A program made the position numbers and the translations under genes. From NCBI GenBank assembly GCA_037176885.1, contig JAWWNJ010000018.1, positions 1,116,001-1,180,000 of the forward strand: a stretch of DNA of 64,000 nucleotides, written 5' to 3'. The notes beneath the pieces are model-generated. The model ran no database searches and had not been told where the DNA came from. It saw only the letters and a program-made list of their open reading frames with translations. Shown one piece after another: positions 21,619 to 30,631 of this stretch. The number at the start of each line of letters is the position of its first letter. Position 1 is the first letter of the stretch. This stretch comes from Favolaschia claudopus. Taxonomy: Eukaryota; Basidiomycota; Agaricomycetes; Agaricales; Mycenaceae.

Positions 21619-23163
21619 TCAGCCATCGTCGCTGCCTTGAAAAACTTGACTTGGCGTCGTAGGTTGAGGCGTGGTACGGGCGGCCGAAAACCCTCTTTCG
21701 CGCTTGAGGCCACGGAAGGAGTCGCCGCCCATTTTTCTCATCCCGTCGACTACATATATCAACAACGTACACACCCTCAGGCCACTTGGCAGCAGGGGAG
21801 GATGGTGCCGGCGGCGATGGGCAGCGGTGGCGTTGTTGTTGTTCGATAAGCGCAGACGTTGCCGAGGAGGAGGGGCGTTTTCCGTATCTAAGGCGCGCTT
21901 CTTGCCCTTCTTCGTCGACGCCACGATCTGCACGTCGTCGTCCGAGGAGTCGTCGAGAAGGTCGACGACAGAGGAGCTCTGGGCACGGTAGCGGCGGCGG
22001 AGGGCCGAGTGTTCGGTAGGAAGATTGTGGCGGATGTGCGTACGGCTTCTCCGAGGAGAATCTGGATACGGTGTTAACATGTTGTCGAAATCAAGACAGT
22101 CGATACCAGTCCGACGGAGCATAATGACACAGTCTTTTTTGTGGACGAAAGGATCGGGGATTAACGCCCATGTCTTGTATTTTGGGTAGTAAAGATCCAG
22201 GGCGGGTTTCTTATGAGACACAGATGACGATACTAAAGAAAGCCACTCACATCATTCCAGTACGCAACCATAAAACACTTCGTTGAGCGAGAGCCTGCCT
22301 TCTTGACACTGATGGAGCGAGACGGGGTCTTAGACAAAGACGTTTGAGAGCCTCGCTGCAGCGTCCATCCAGTCGGGGTTAAGCTGCGTCGTAATTTTGA
22401 GGCCGGCGGAATGTCCGCCGCGGGCTTGATTGCTGGAAAGGCTACTAGCTGATGGGGAAGTCCGGGGACGGAGACAACGAACGCAGACGTGATGGCACTG
22501 CTTGCGGCGGCGGGTAAGCGATGCGGAGAGAGGAGGATCCGCCGTGCGACGTTGGGTGGTTATCCAGCATGGACAGGTTGATGGCGTGGAGGAGCTCTTC
22601 TTCGCGGAGTTGTGATGCATACTCTCGTTGGTATTGCTCCGTGACGGATTCTTCAGCAGGGGGGGGTACGAGCGCCAACAAGATTCTCGAGACGGTTCTC
22701 CAGCAAAGCTCGGCGAATGTCGTCTTGCGATTGATGCCTCGCGGAGAATTGTAGGGGGAGGGTAGTGTGGGCATGCCAGTCGGCTTCAGAGAAGGTCCCG
22801 CTGGTGAGGTTGGGGTTGAGGGGGGGTGAGCGAGGGCTCTATGCGCCCCGAGGAACGGCGACGAGCGGGCGCAGCAACAACAGAAGGCAAGACGGACGCA
22901 GCAGCAGCCAACTTGGCGAGGCGATGAAGCGCAACGCGCAGGGACCCGTGAGATTGCAGTGCCGGCGACACTTGCCGTTCGAGCATCCGGTATCGAGCCA
23001 CACCCTCGAGTCGGGCTGAGGTCGGGAAGTTGATGGGAACAGCGGCAATGGTCGGCACTGCCGTGGCTGCTGAGAAATCCCGCCTCGTGAAGGCGGAATT
23101 GAAACAACTGTCCGCGGCTTGTCCGCGGCCACGACATGCCCCAGACAGCTGCACTTCCATTTT
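21619..23163 (-). pseudogene. Unidentified basidiomycete gene with poly-C frameshifts
   Basis: Minus strand from an ATG at 23163. An Ala/Arg-rich N-terminal part (MEVQLSGACRGRG...) runs to a 7-C tract near 22823. The next stretch (GTFSEADWHAHTTLPLQFSA) is one frame off and runs to an 8-C tract near 22663. Then comes EESVTEQYQREYASQLREEE, a charged helix with INLSMLDNH. After a further shift near 22450, NPDWMDAAARLS leads to a 47 nt GT-AG intron (about 22237-22191) and YYPKYKTWALIPDPFVHKKD with LRRTGIDCLDF. The C-terminal part is acidic (DDSSDDD), then basic (KKGKKRAL), probably nuclear. I recognise no domain. Confidence 0.5.
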
Positions 23164-23179
23164 CAAACTTCACTTTCAA

Positions 23180-24028
23180 AGCGGACCGCAGGTCCGCGCT
23201 GTGACCTAAAGGCTAAACGGTTGGGTTTGGGTTGGGTATAGAAGGCAATCCGGTTATAGTGCCATTCAAGTGCCATTCACATTCTTTTCAAGGGTTTCGT
23301 GGCTAAAATCTTGGTCCCAAGGTCCAATTCTCTTCGGATCACTCCCGGCAGCAGTTGCAAGGAAGTGATGACGCGAACTTGACGCGAACTGTACATGTAC
23401 TTTGAGTGGCACCAGTGCCAGCGATCATGGAGGAAAGGCTATGGGGAATCCCAGGAACCAATCCTTGGACTGCATGTCGGCTTCTTGCTGTTTGTCAACG
23501 CCAATCTTGCCCATCATATCTTCGCTGACAGGTTGCATGTAGAAGTTCACCGGACGATTTCCCTCACTTGACCCAAACAATGATGTCGAATTACCCAACG
23601 CAATGTGCTAAGACCGGGGTTAGCCTTTGGGCCGGAATTCTGACTTTTGTGTAGCCATCCACATCGCAAACTCGGATAACGTCCTGCTTGTCCTAGGCTC
23701 GTCGCCAGCCGTTATAGTGGGTGGAATGACGAGCAAGCTGAGTATACCGTACTATAACGGCTGGTGGCACTTAGCCGTAACTTGACAGATGGGATTTTCA
23801 AACTCCGATCATCCCTTTTTAGGAAGTATCTCCGACGCTGAAAGTTGTCGATTCCAGTGATCTTCTCCCAAGTTCAACCAGAATAATCATAGAAATTGCA
23901 GCTAACATTAACATGAAAGCGGCCCAGGGTGTCTGACAGTGTTACTTGGAGGTAGAGGCTGAAAATATTCAAACCAGTGTTATTCCGGAATCACTTGTAC
24001 CAATTATCGGAATGAAGTCAATTAAAGC
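23180..24028. other. No gene recognised
   Basis: Inverted similarity around 'ccgttatagt' (23713) and 'actataacgg' (23753) forms a short hairpin. No credible ORF. Confidence 0.4.
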
Positions 24029-24922
24029 TTTGGCAGTAATACTGGGCCATAATTCGAAGTGTCGTAGAAATAGCACACAAGTTAATACCGATATCCATCA
24101 CACCGTTATTCCCGTACCATGCTCTGGATTTCACACGGCGACACATTTACCGCCTCTACCCTTGACCGATAGAATTGAAAATATTGCGGCTGATTGCCGA
24201 AATCGACTGAACTCGAAAATGGCTTGGAAATGGCCGCCGTTGAGACTGGCAGATCCGGCTTCGAACCAGATGAATCGAAGGAGTCCAGCACATGAATGAA
24301 TTTTGATGGCTTACTGTTGAACTGACACATCATTGCACCCTTGGCTTCTATTGGACGGAATTTGAACTGAGTTGAAGCGCACTTAATTCGAAGTCTAAGA
24401 ATCCGAGTCTCAGGATTCAGCAAAGATATTTGAGTATTAGTACAGGACGAATGTTTCGGTGGCGAGGTGAAGAGAATTGAAAGCAATGAAAGCTGATGAT
24501 AAGATTCAAAAGTGAAGAAGATCCCCGACGATTCCTGATGCGGTTATGTTGCGCTCCCAAACCCTTGCGTTGTCTTCTGAAATCAGAGGCTGGAATACAC
24601 TAACGGGCAAGGTATCATTTATTTCGTAAAAAGAATTACTTACAACCTGAACCTGTGCATTTCTTTTGTTGGTGCCGCGAAGGTGCGTAAAAGTGGTGGG
24701 CTCTGTCCTGTGCATTTTTTCGGCACATTTCCTTACCTGCGCAGTAAAAAAAATGCGCAGAGCAACCTGTGCACTTTTGTTGTGATGAAGCAAGGGGTGT
24801 GAATATTCTGGAAAATGTTGACTTGTGCACATATTCTGATGCCTCAAGGTGTGTAAATCAACAAAACCAACTTGTGTGCTATTTCTACGACACTTCGAAT
24901 TATGGCCCAGTATTACTGCCAA
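24029..24922. mobile_element. ~0.9 kb TIR element
   Basis: Long inverted arms: about 24029-24083 and 24868-24922 are reverse complements over ~54 bp, beginning TTGGCAGTAATACTGGGCCA. No transposase seen. The region from 24640 to 25080 is rich in TGTGCA/CACAC words. A related end, GGCAGTAATA, occurs at 29424. Confidence 0.7.
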
Positions 24923-25183
24923 AAATTATGTCCAATTTCGATGAAAAAACACACAACCTAGCACAAAAAACACACAGCTTACACAAAAGAAATACACAGG
25001 TGTGTGCATGGGCCGCAAAAATACACACCCCACGAGAAATGCACACCTTTGAAGGTTACTAAAAACGCACAAGTTCAAAGTTTGGCACATTGCCGATGTA
25101 CTGGCTCTTGCCGAAGTGATGGCCTGGGCATATTTGTGATGCGTCTTCGATCTTTGCAGTTATAATTCCTCAGAGATGTATGG

Positions 25184-25450
25184 TGGCTGGAGAATGTGTG
25201 GGGGTGTTATTCTCCAGGGTTAAAGACAAGGAGGGATGCCGGGCCGCATCACCGATGACATCGCGTATCACGCGCTTTGTTCCCGCTTTGGCGAAGCCCG
25301 GCTTTATAGACGCGTCGCGACGAGACGCGTCTTTGTCCTTCTTCCTTCCCTCGACGACTCACAGCAGGCTCGCAGGTAGCCTTTCGTCCTTCTTCCTTCC
25401 CTCGACGACTCACAGCAGGCTCGCAGCGGCGACCTGTTCTTTTTCATTTC
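25184..25450 (+). repeat. Ngaro repeat A1
   Basis: Identical to A2 at 28813-29079. Contains an internal tandem duplication of ~40 bp (about 25334-25375 and 25386-25426; core CCCTCGACGACTCACAGCAG). Confidence 0.9.
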
Positions 25451-25515
25451 AGATGCTTCGCATTTATGACAAGAGGACCCATCGCTACTGAGCCACTCCG
25501 CGCACTCAGCTTGCA

Positions 25516-27843
25516 ATGCCATCACCGTTCATTCGATTCACATCTGCTGGCCGCCAACGATCCAAGCACTTCACCCATAATGCTAGGTCTGCGCCCCCAG
25601 CCCCGTCGCTTCCGCCGCCTCCAGCGGGCGGCCGCTCGCTTTTCACTCGAACGTCAATATCATCTGCTCGTCGACAACGTTCGAAGCGCTTTGCTAATGG
25701 CACACAGTCAAAGCTTCTCGTTCCCGACCTCAAAACTGGCGAGGTCCCGTCAAATCTCCGACGTCCCACATTGCCAGCACCCGCACCTCGATCTACTTCC
25801 ACGCCCCCGTCTGCGCCGAGCCGCTTGCTCCTCTCGAACGAGTCTACCGCGCACCCCCACGACTCTTTTCTCTCCATAATACAACCGGGAGCCTGCACTC
25901 CACGCTCACCATTTACTCGTAATGGTGTTACATCCGCTCGTCGCCAGCGCTCGAAGCGCTTCACACCCCGTGCAGAGCTTTGGTCCCGACCGCTCCTCAT
26001 CCGTGAGTTCGACGCACATTCGCATTCGTCTGAATCAACGTCGTCTATGGCGTCCGCGCCACCATTGACCCTCCCGCCTGCGCCGAGCCCGCTGCTCCTC
26101 TCGAACGAGTCCCCCGCGCTTCGTTTTTCCGAGATCCCCCATTCCGTTCTCTTCCCGGCATTCTGCATCCCCGATTCTCGTCCGAACACCGATCCTCGCG
26201 CCAACACCGTGCAGCCATCACAAACTCCACGTCCCGCATCCGTCAGAACCCCACTCCACCGCGACGCTTGGGAGTTATGCCTCCATGACTACCCCAATCG
26301 TTCTTTCGTCGAATCTCTCCTCCACATCATCGACCATGGCTGCGATATCGGCTTCATTGGTGACCGTAGCGTCTCTCAGACATCCTCGAATCTCCGCAGC
26401 GCGTCTGAACACCCCGAAGCTGTATCAGATAGCATTTCGACTCAGCTCTCTGCAGGGCGCCTGGCTGGCCCTTATTCCGAGCCGCCATTTCCGCACTCAC
26501 GCATATCTCCTCTGGGAGTCGCCGTTCGAAAACAGTCTGGCAAGCTTCGCCAGATTCACCACCTATCTTGGCCTCGCGAACACTCGGTCAACGACGGCAT
26601 ACCCGACTCCGAGGCGAGCATTGTCTACGATATGCTTGCCAAATCTATCGACGATCTCCGCGACTCCGGCCCTGGCTCCCTCATGATTAAATTCGACCTC
26701 GAAGCTGCCTTTCGTCACATCCCTATCCGCCACGCTGATCTCCCATTACTCGGCTACTCATGGAGAGGCTCAATTTATTTTGAACTCTTCCTGATGTTCG
26801 GCTTGCGCTCCGCTCCATATATATTCAATCTTTTCGCTGAAGCTCTGCATTGGATCCTGCAGCGGCATATTCCAGCATGGCTTCGTCATTACCTCGACGA
26901 CTTCCTCCTCATCTTTCGCCCCTCCACTCCTCCGTGGATCGTTCACGCCGCCTTGACTTGGCTGCGGGGCCTTGTCAGTTTTCTCGGCCTCAGTCTTCAA
27001 GACAAGAAGACTGAGGGTCCCTCGACCCGTCTCGAGATGCTTGGCATCGAGCTTGATTCAATCGCGATGGAGGCCCGCCTCCCGCCGAATAAAGTAACGT
27101 ATCTCAACGAGATGCTTCAACTTTGGCGCATTAAAACTCATTGTACGCTTCGCGAGCTGCAGGAGTTCACCGGATATCTCATCTTTTGTTCTCAAGTCAT
27201 CCCTCATTCCCGTGCATTCATTCAATCGTTATTTGACTTCACCTCGTCCTTCACATCCCCGTACTCTCGTCGCCGTCTCACTCGCGCTGCCCGCCGTGAC
27301 ATTCTCTGGTGGTCTAACTTTGCGACTAACTGGAACGGCATCCATATCATAACCCCCCTCCGCACTCAGGTGCACATCTTCACCGATGCAAGCGGTTCCA
27401 AAGGCGCGGGTGGCGTCTTCCAAACAAACTGGTTCTCTATCCGCATCCCTAACCGCTACCGCACTCGTGATATCAAGTTCAAGGAGCTTTTTGCTGTCGT
27501 CCACGCCCTACTTTGTTGGGGTCCCCAACTTTCCGGCTCCCACGTCACTTTCCACATTGACAACACCAACGCCTTTCACGCCCTCGATAATCTCTCCATC
27601 CGATCCGCCCCGACAATGCAGCTCCTTCGCCAATTTCTCTTCCTCTGCGCTCGATTCGACATCACATTCACACCTCTCTGGATTCCCAGCGAAGATAATC
27701 CCCTCGCCGACGCCGCATCACGTTTCCAGTTTACTCGGCTCTTTGAGCTGAATCCGTGCCTCTCGAAGAAACCTAGTGCAAAGGTGCTCAGCCTTGCCTT
27801 AGATGCTCTCCCCAACCCCTCGTTTTCTCGCCCACATTCATAA
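25516..27843 (+). CDS. Ngaro reverse transcriptase / RNase H polyprotein
   Basis: 775 residues, one uninterrupted frame from the ATG at 25516. Residues 1-190 hold three diverged copies of a basic motif, S-A-R-R-Q-R-S-K-R-F-like (near residues 9, 49 and 138), and two copies of an LLLSNES segment, probably a gag-like or nucleic-acid-binding region. The reverse transcriptase follows: SGKLRQIHHLSWP (about 335), IKFDLEAAFRHIPI (about 393), FGLRSAPYIFN and the active site YLDD at 459-462. RNase H starts at FTDASGSKGAGG (Asp about 624) with KFKELFAVVHAL, HIDNTNAFHAL and EDNPLADAASR supplying further acidic residues. All catalytic residues look intact, so the enzyme could be functional. Confidence 0.9.
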   Translation: MPSPFIRFTSAGRQRSKHFTHNARSAPPAPSLPPPPAGGRSLFTRTSISSARRQRSKRFANGTQSKLLVPDLKTGEVPSNLRRPTLPAPAPRSTSTPPSAPSRLLLSNESTAHPHDSFLSIIQPGACTPRSPFTRNGVTSARRQRSKRFTPRAELWSRPLLIREFDAHSHSSESTSSMASAPPLTLPPAPSPLLLSNESPALRFSEIPHSVLFPAFCIPDSRPNTDPRANTVQPSQTPRPASVRTPLHRDAWELCLHDYPNRSFVESLLHIIDHGCDIGFIGDRSVSQTSSNLRSASEHPEAVSDSISTQLSAGRLAGPYSEPPFPHSRISPLGVAVRKQSGKLRQIHHLSWPREHSVNDGIPDSEASIVYDMLAKSIDDLRDSGPGSLMIKFDLEAAFRHIPIRHADLPLLGYSWRGSIYFELFLMFGLRSAPYIFNLFAEALHWILQRHIPAWLRHYLDDFLLIFRPSTPPWIVHAALTWLRGLVSFLGLSLQDKKTEGPSTRLEMLGIELDSIAMEARLPPNKVTYLNEMLQLWRIKTHCTLRELQEFTGYLIFCSQVIPHSRAFIQSLFDFTSSFTSPYSRRRLTRAARRDILWWSNFATNWNGIHIITPLRTQVHIFTDASGSKGAGGVFQTNWFSIRIPNRYRTRDIKFKELFAVVHALLCWGPQLSGSHVTFHIDNTNAFHALDNLSIRSAPTMQLLRQFLFLCARFDITFTPLWIPSEDNPLADAASRFQFTRLFELNPCLSKKPSAKVLSLALDALPNPSFSRPHS

Positions 27844-28682
27844 TCCGCGCGCCGCTCGCATTCCCCGCCCATGTCGATCACTTGACCCATCCCGCTCGCC
27901 TCACATTTACTCTCCATTGTTACACCATCTCGCTTTCATCTCCCACGACTTCGCCGCCGTAATCGCTCTCCCAACACATTTCCTCACTTCCTGTCTCGCC
28001 GCATCGATCTCACATCCCAAATCAAGTCCGATTACACATATCCATTCCTCCTATTTCCTCGCTGCTTCCGCTTTGCCGCCGTCACAGATACAGGTTGATT
28101 CACTTTCAATCCCGCGATATTCATGTTCTCAGATATTCATTCATGCCCCCCACGCCGCTTACAACGCATCCTCGACTCCCTACCCCACCCATCTTAATCA
28201 TCTTCACCTCCTTCCGATTTTCCTGCGCTCTATAAGTCCCCATACCCGTGACTCCCTCGCCATCCAACCTCACTACCATACTCCCACCTCTGCCTACCCC
28301 TCTCTCCCCGCGGCATCCATTCCGACCCTTCTCCTCCTTCCCTTCCGCTCGCGGCTTGGCCAAATGTTCTCGAGCTCACGCTTACTTCGACTGCGGCCTA
28401 CCCCACTTCTCCGCATCACTACCCGACGATCTGACTCACCCCCTCGATAATCTTTGCGGCCAATTTTCTCGTCACATCGCAAACCATCGTCTCCCAGTTC
28501 AAGGCTGCCCCTCACGCGATAACTCACCTGTCTTCCCATTTTGTCATGTCACCAATTCACCACCATCTCCTCCCCTTCCCATCCACCGACCTTTGAACTC
28601 TTTATCTGCTTCACCATTCCCATATGGGCACCTCACTCCCGTCGTTCCCGCTCCTCCGGCCCTCCACTCCTCATCCTCCATT
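27844..28682 (+). other. C/T-rich region between RT ORF and repeat B1
   Basis: Two long overlapping plus frames are open (27803-28450 and 28248-29129), but both are Pro/Ser/His-rich, lack the R-H-x-x-R-Y pattern of tyrosine recombinases, and one runs through B1 and A2. Probably compositional rather than coding. Confidence 0.5.
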
Positions 28683-28812
28683 GGCCCGTTCTGCTGCCCA
28701 CTCGGCACAGAGCCTCCCGAGGCGGCGCTTCGTCGGCTCCCTGAGCCACTGCGCGCGGGCACTTTAGACCCAATCTACTTGATTGCGCCCAAATCCATTG
28801 ACGCGAATTTAA
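28683..28812 (+). repeat. Ngaro repeat B1
   Basis: 130 bp, identical to 29175-29304. Its end joins A2 directly. Confidence 0.9.
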
Positions 28813-29079
28813 TGGCTGGAGAATGTGTGGGGGTGTTATTCTCCAGGGTTAAAGACAAGGAGGGATGCCGGGCCGCATCACCGATGACATCGCGTATCAC
28901 GCGCTTTGTTCCCGCTTTGGCGAAGCCCGGCTTTATAGACGCGTCGCGACGAGACGCGTCTTTGTCCTTCTTCCTTCCCTCGACGACTCACAGCAGGCTC
29001 GCAGGTAGCCTTTCGTCCTTCTTCCTTCCCTCGACGACTCACAGCAGGCTCGCAGCGGCGACCTGTTCTTTTTCATTTC
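28813..29079 (+). repeat. Ngaro repeat A2
   Basis: 267 bp, identical to A1 including the internal tandem duplication. Confidence 0.9.
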
Positions 29080-29174
29080 CCCTCCCTCCGTCCCTTTCAT
29101 TTGCTATTCAGTCCATTACACAGAATTAGTAGTAGCCTTCCCATGTCGTTCCACTCTCATGTCTCCCGTAGTTA

Positions 29175-29304
29175 GGCCCGTTCTGCTGCCCACTCGGCAC
29201 AGAGCCTCCCGAGGCGGCGCTTCGTCGGCTCCCTGAGCCACTGCGCGCGGGCACTTTAGACCCAATCTACTTGATTGCGCCCAAATCCATTGACGCGAAT
29301 TTAA
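29175..29304 (+). repeat. Ngaro repeat B2 (3' end)
   Basis: 130 bp copy of B1, separated from A2 by 95 bp, ending in GACGCGAATTTAA. Confidence 0.9.
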
Positions 29305-29423
29305 CTTACATTGAGAGGGTAGACCTTGGTCTTTGAAACTGAATATTTTATGGCCAGCCAAATACAACGAAGAACAATCTGCCGATACCACCAAGTACTC
29401 CCTCATGTTTTTTACAGATCAGG

Positions 29424-29805
29424 CAGTAATATTGATGCAGAGCTGTCGGAAGCGTAGCTTTGTCTCTAGCCAAAGTCAAATCAATTATTATGGTCTAAAA
29501 TGAACCTGGTTGTGTGCACTTGAGGCACTGAGTGTGTTTGGTGAGCGGATTTGTGATGCCGGTGGATATTTGTTTGATCCGTGTGATCCGTCAGCGCTTT
29601 GACTTGCCCAATTTTGAACGCCAACTGCTACCTGTGTCGGTTTCTTCAGGACATGGGGCTGTGTTCTTTTTTCATGCACAAAAAGGTGTGTGTTTATGCG
29701 GCACCCTTAGCAGCTGTGTATTTTTGTGCTGATTTGCACTCGACGTGTGAGAATTTTCACGAAGCTGGGCGCAAAATAATTATGCCCCAGTATTACAGCC
29801 ATACT
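29424..29805. mobile_element. Possible TIR element or fragment
   Basis: The left end GGCAGTAATATTGATGCAG and right end CCCCAGTATTACAGCC are imperfect inverted repeats similar to the ends of 24029-24922. The interior is rich in TGTGT words, like that element. It abuts the LINE fragment. Confidence 0.4.
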
Positions 29806-30631
29806 TGTGGAACCTTTTCATGGCCGATTTCGCGTTGAGTGTCCATCCTGACGATATTCGACTTAATGGCGTGCCCACAAATCAAGTCGAACATGCCGAC
29901 GATGTTATGACGGCTTCAACGTCACCACCAGGATTTCAGCTTCATCTCAATGACTCTCAAAACTGGGCAGACAATAATGGATGCGAGGTTTCAATTCCAA
30001 AATCGCTCTGCCAAATTTACGGACGCCGTCAAAAATTTAATCCTACCTTTCATATGGCTGGGAAACTGATTGAACAGGTGCAGAAAGCGCGCTATCTTGG
30101 CATCTGGTTTGAAACAGGCTGTAAATTCATGTGGCGCGAGCAGTACATTTTGAAGGCCAAGAAAGCATCCAAGGTGTCGAACACGATCCTCGGACTCCAT
30201 CGTTTCGCTGGCTCGATGCCGGTATGGGATTTGCGAACACTCTATATGGCTCGCGTGGACCCATACCTCACGGCCGGGTGCGAAGTCTGTCTAGATATTG
30301 AGGCAAAAAGTCTGCAGCTTCTAGAGAAGGTTCAACTGAAATTTTTGCGCCGAATGCTCGGAATTGGCTCGCGCTCGATGAAGGCCGTTCTCTTTTCCGA
30401 AACGGGGATTTGGCCGATTCGTTACCGCCGCATCTATCTTGCCCTCAAAAATCTGTGCTACTGGCTTCAGTTGGATGAAGATCGACCGGCATGGAACGCG
30501 CTGCAAGAATCTATCAACCTGGCTCGTCAGCGCAATATCTCTTGGATAAATGATTTGCGAATTGTCCTTTCAAAATTGTACATCCCCGTGACACTGGATA
30601 TCTCTGGTCCTTTGGAGGTTGCTGCAGACTT
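29806..30631 (+). pseudogene. LINE reverse transcriptase fragment
   Basis: An open frame begins WNLFMADF and reads DIRLNGVPTNQVEHADDVM, which carries the RT active-site ADD. It continues through the thumb with ARYLGIWFETG, MARVDPYLTAGCE and KFLRRMLGI to WINDLRIVLSKLYIP. This is a different LINE lineage from 7.4-11.6 kb. It is 5'-truncated and split at 30632 by the hAT element, then resumes at 33312. Confidence 0.85.

Larger units (their letters stand above)
25184..29304 (+). mobile_element. Ngaro/DIRS-type retrotransposon with split direct repeats
   Basis: Terminal organisation is A1 (25184-25450), coding region, B1 (28683-28812), A2 (28813-29079), 95 bp, B2 (29175-29304). A1/A2 are 267 bp and B1/B2 130 bp, essentially identical. 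B1 and A2 abut exactly. This A1-ORF-B1-A2-B2 layout is diagnostic of Ngaro-type tyrosine-recombinase retrotransposons, which integrate from circular DNA without target duplications. The RT/RNase H ORF fits. I find no tyrosine recombinase between 27843 and 28683, and that gap is short for one, so this copy may depend on others for integration. Confidence 0.85.

Noticed and set aside
25506..26207. 233-codon minus-strand ORF opposite the Ngaro gene
   Set aside because: Antisense shadow of the intact RT ORF; Arg/Gly/Ser-biased and without recognisable motifs.
27803..29129. Long plus ORFs between the RT gene and repeat A2
   Set aside because: Compositionally biased (Pro, Ser, His) and running through terminal repeats; no tyrosine-recombinase motif.
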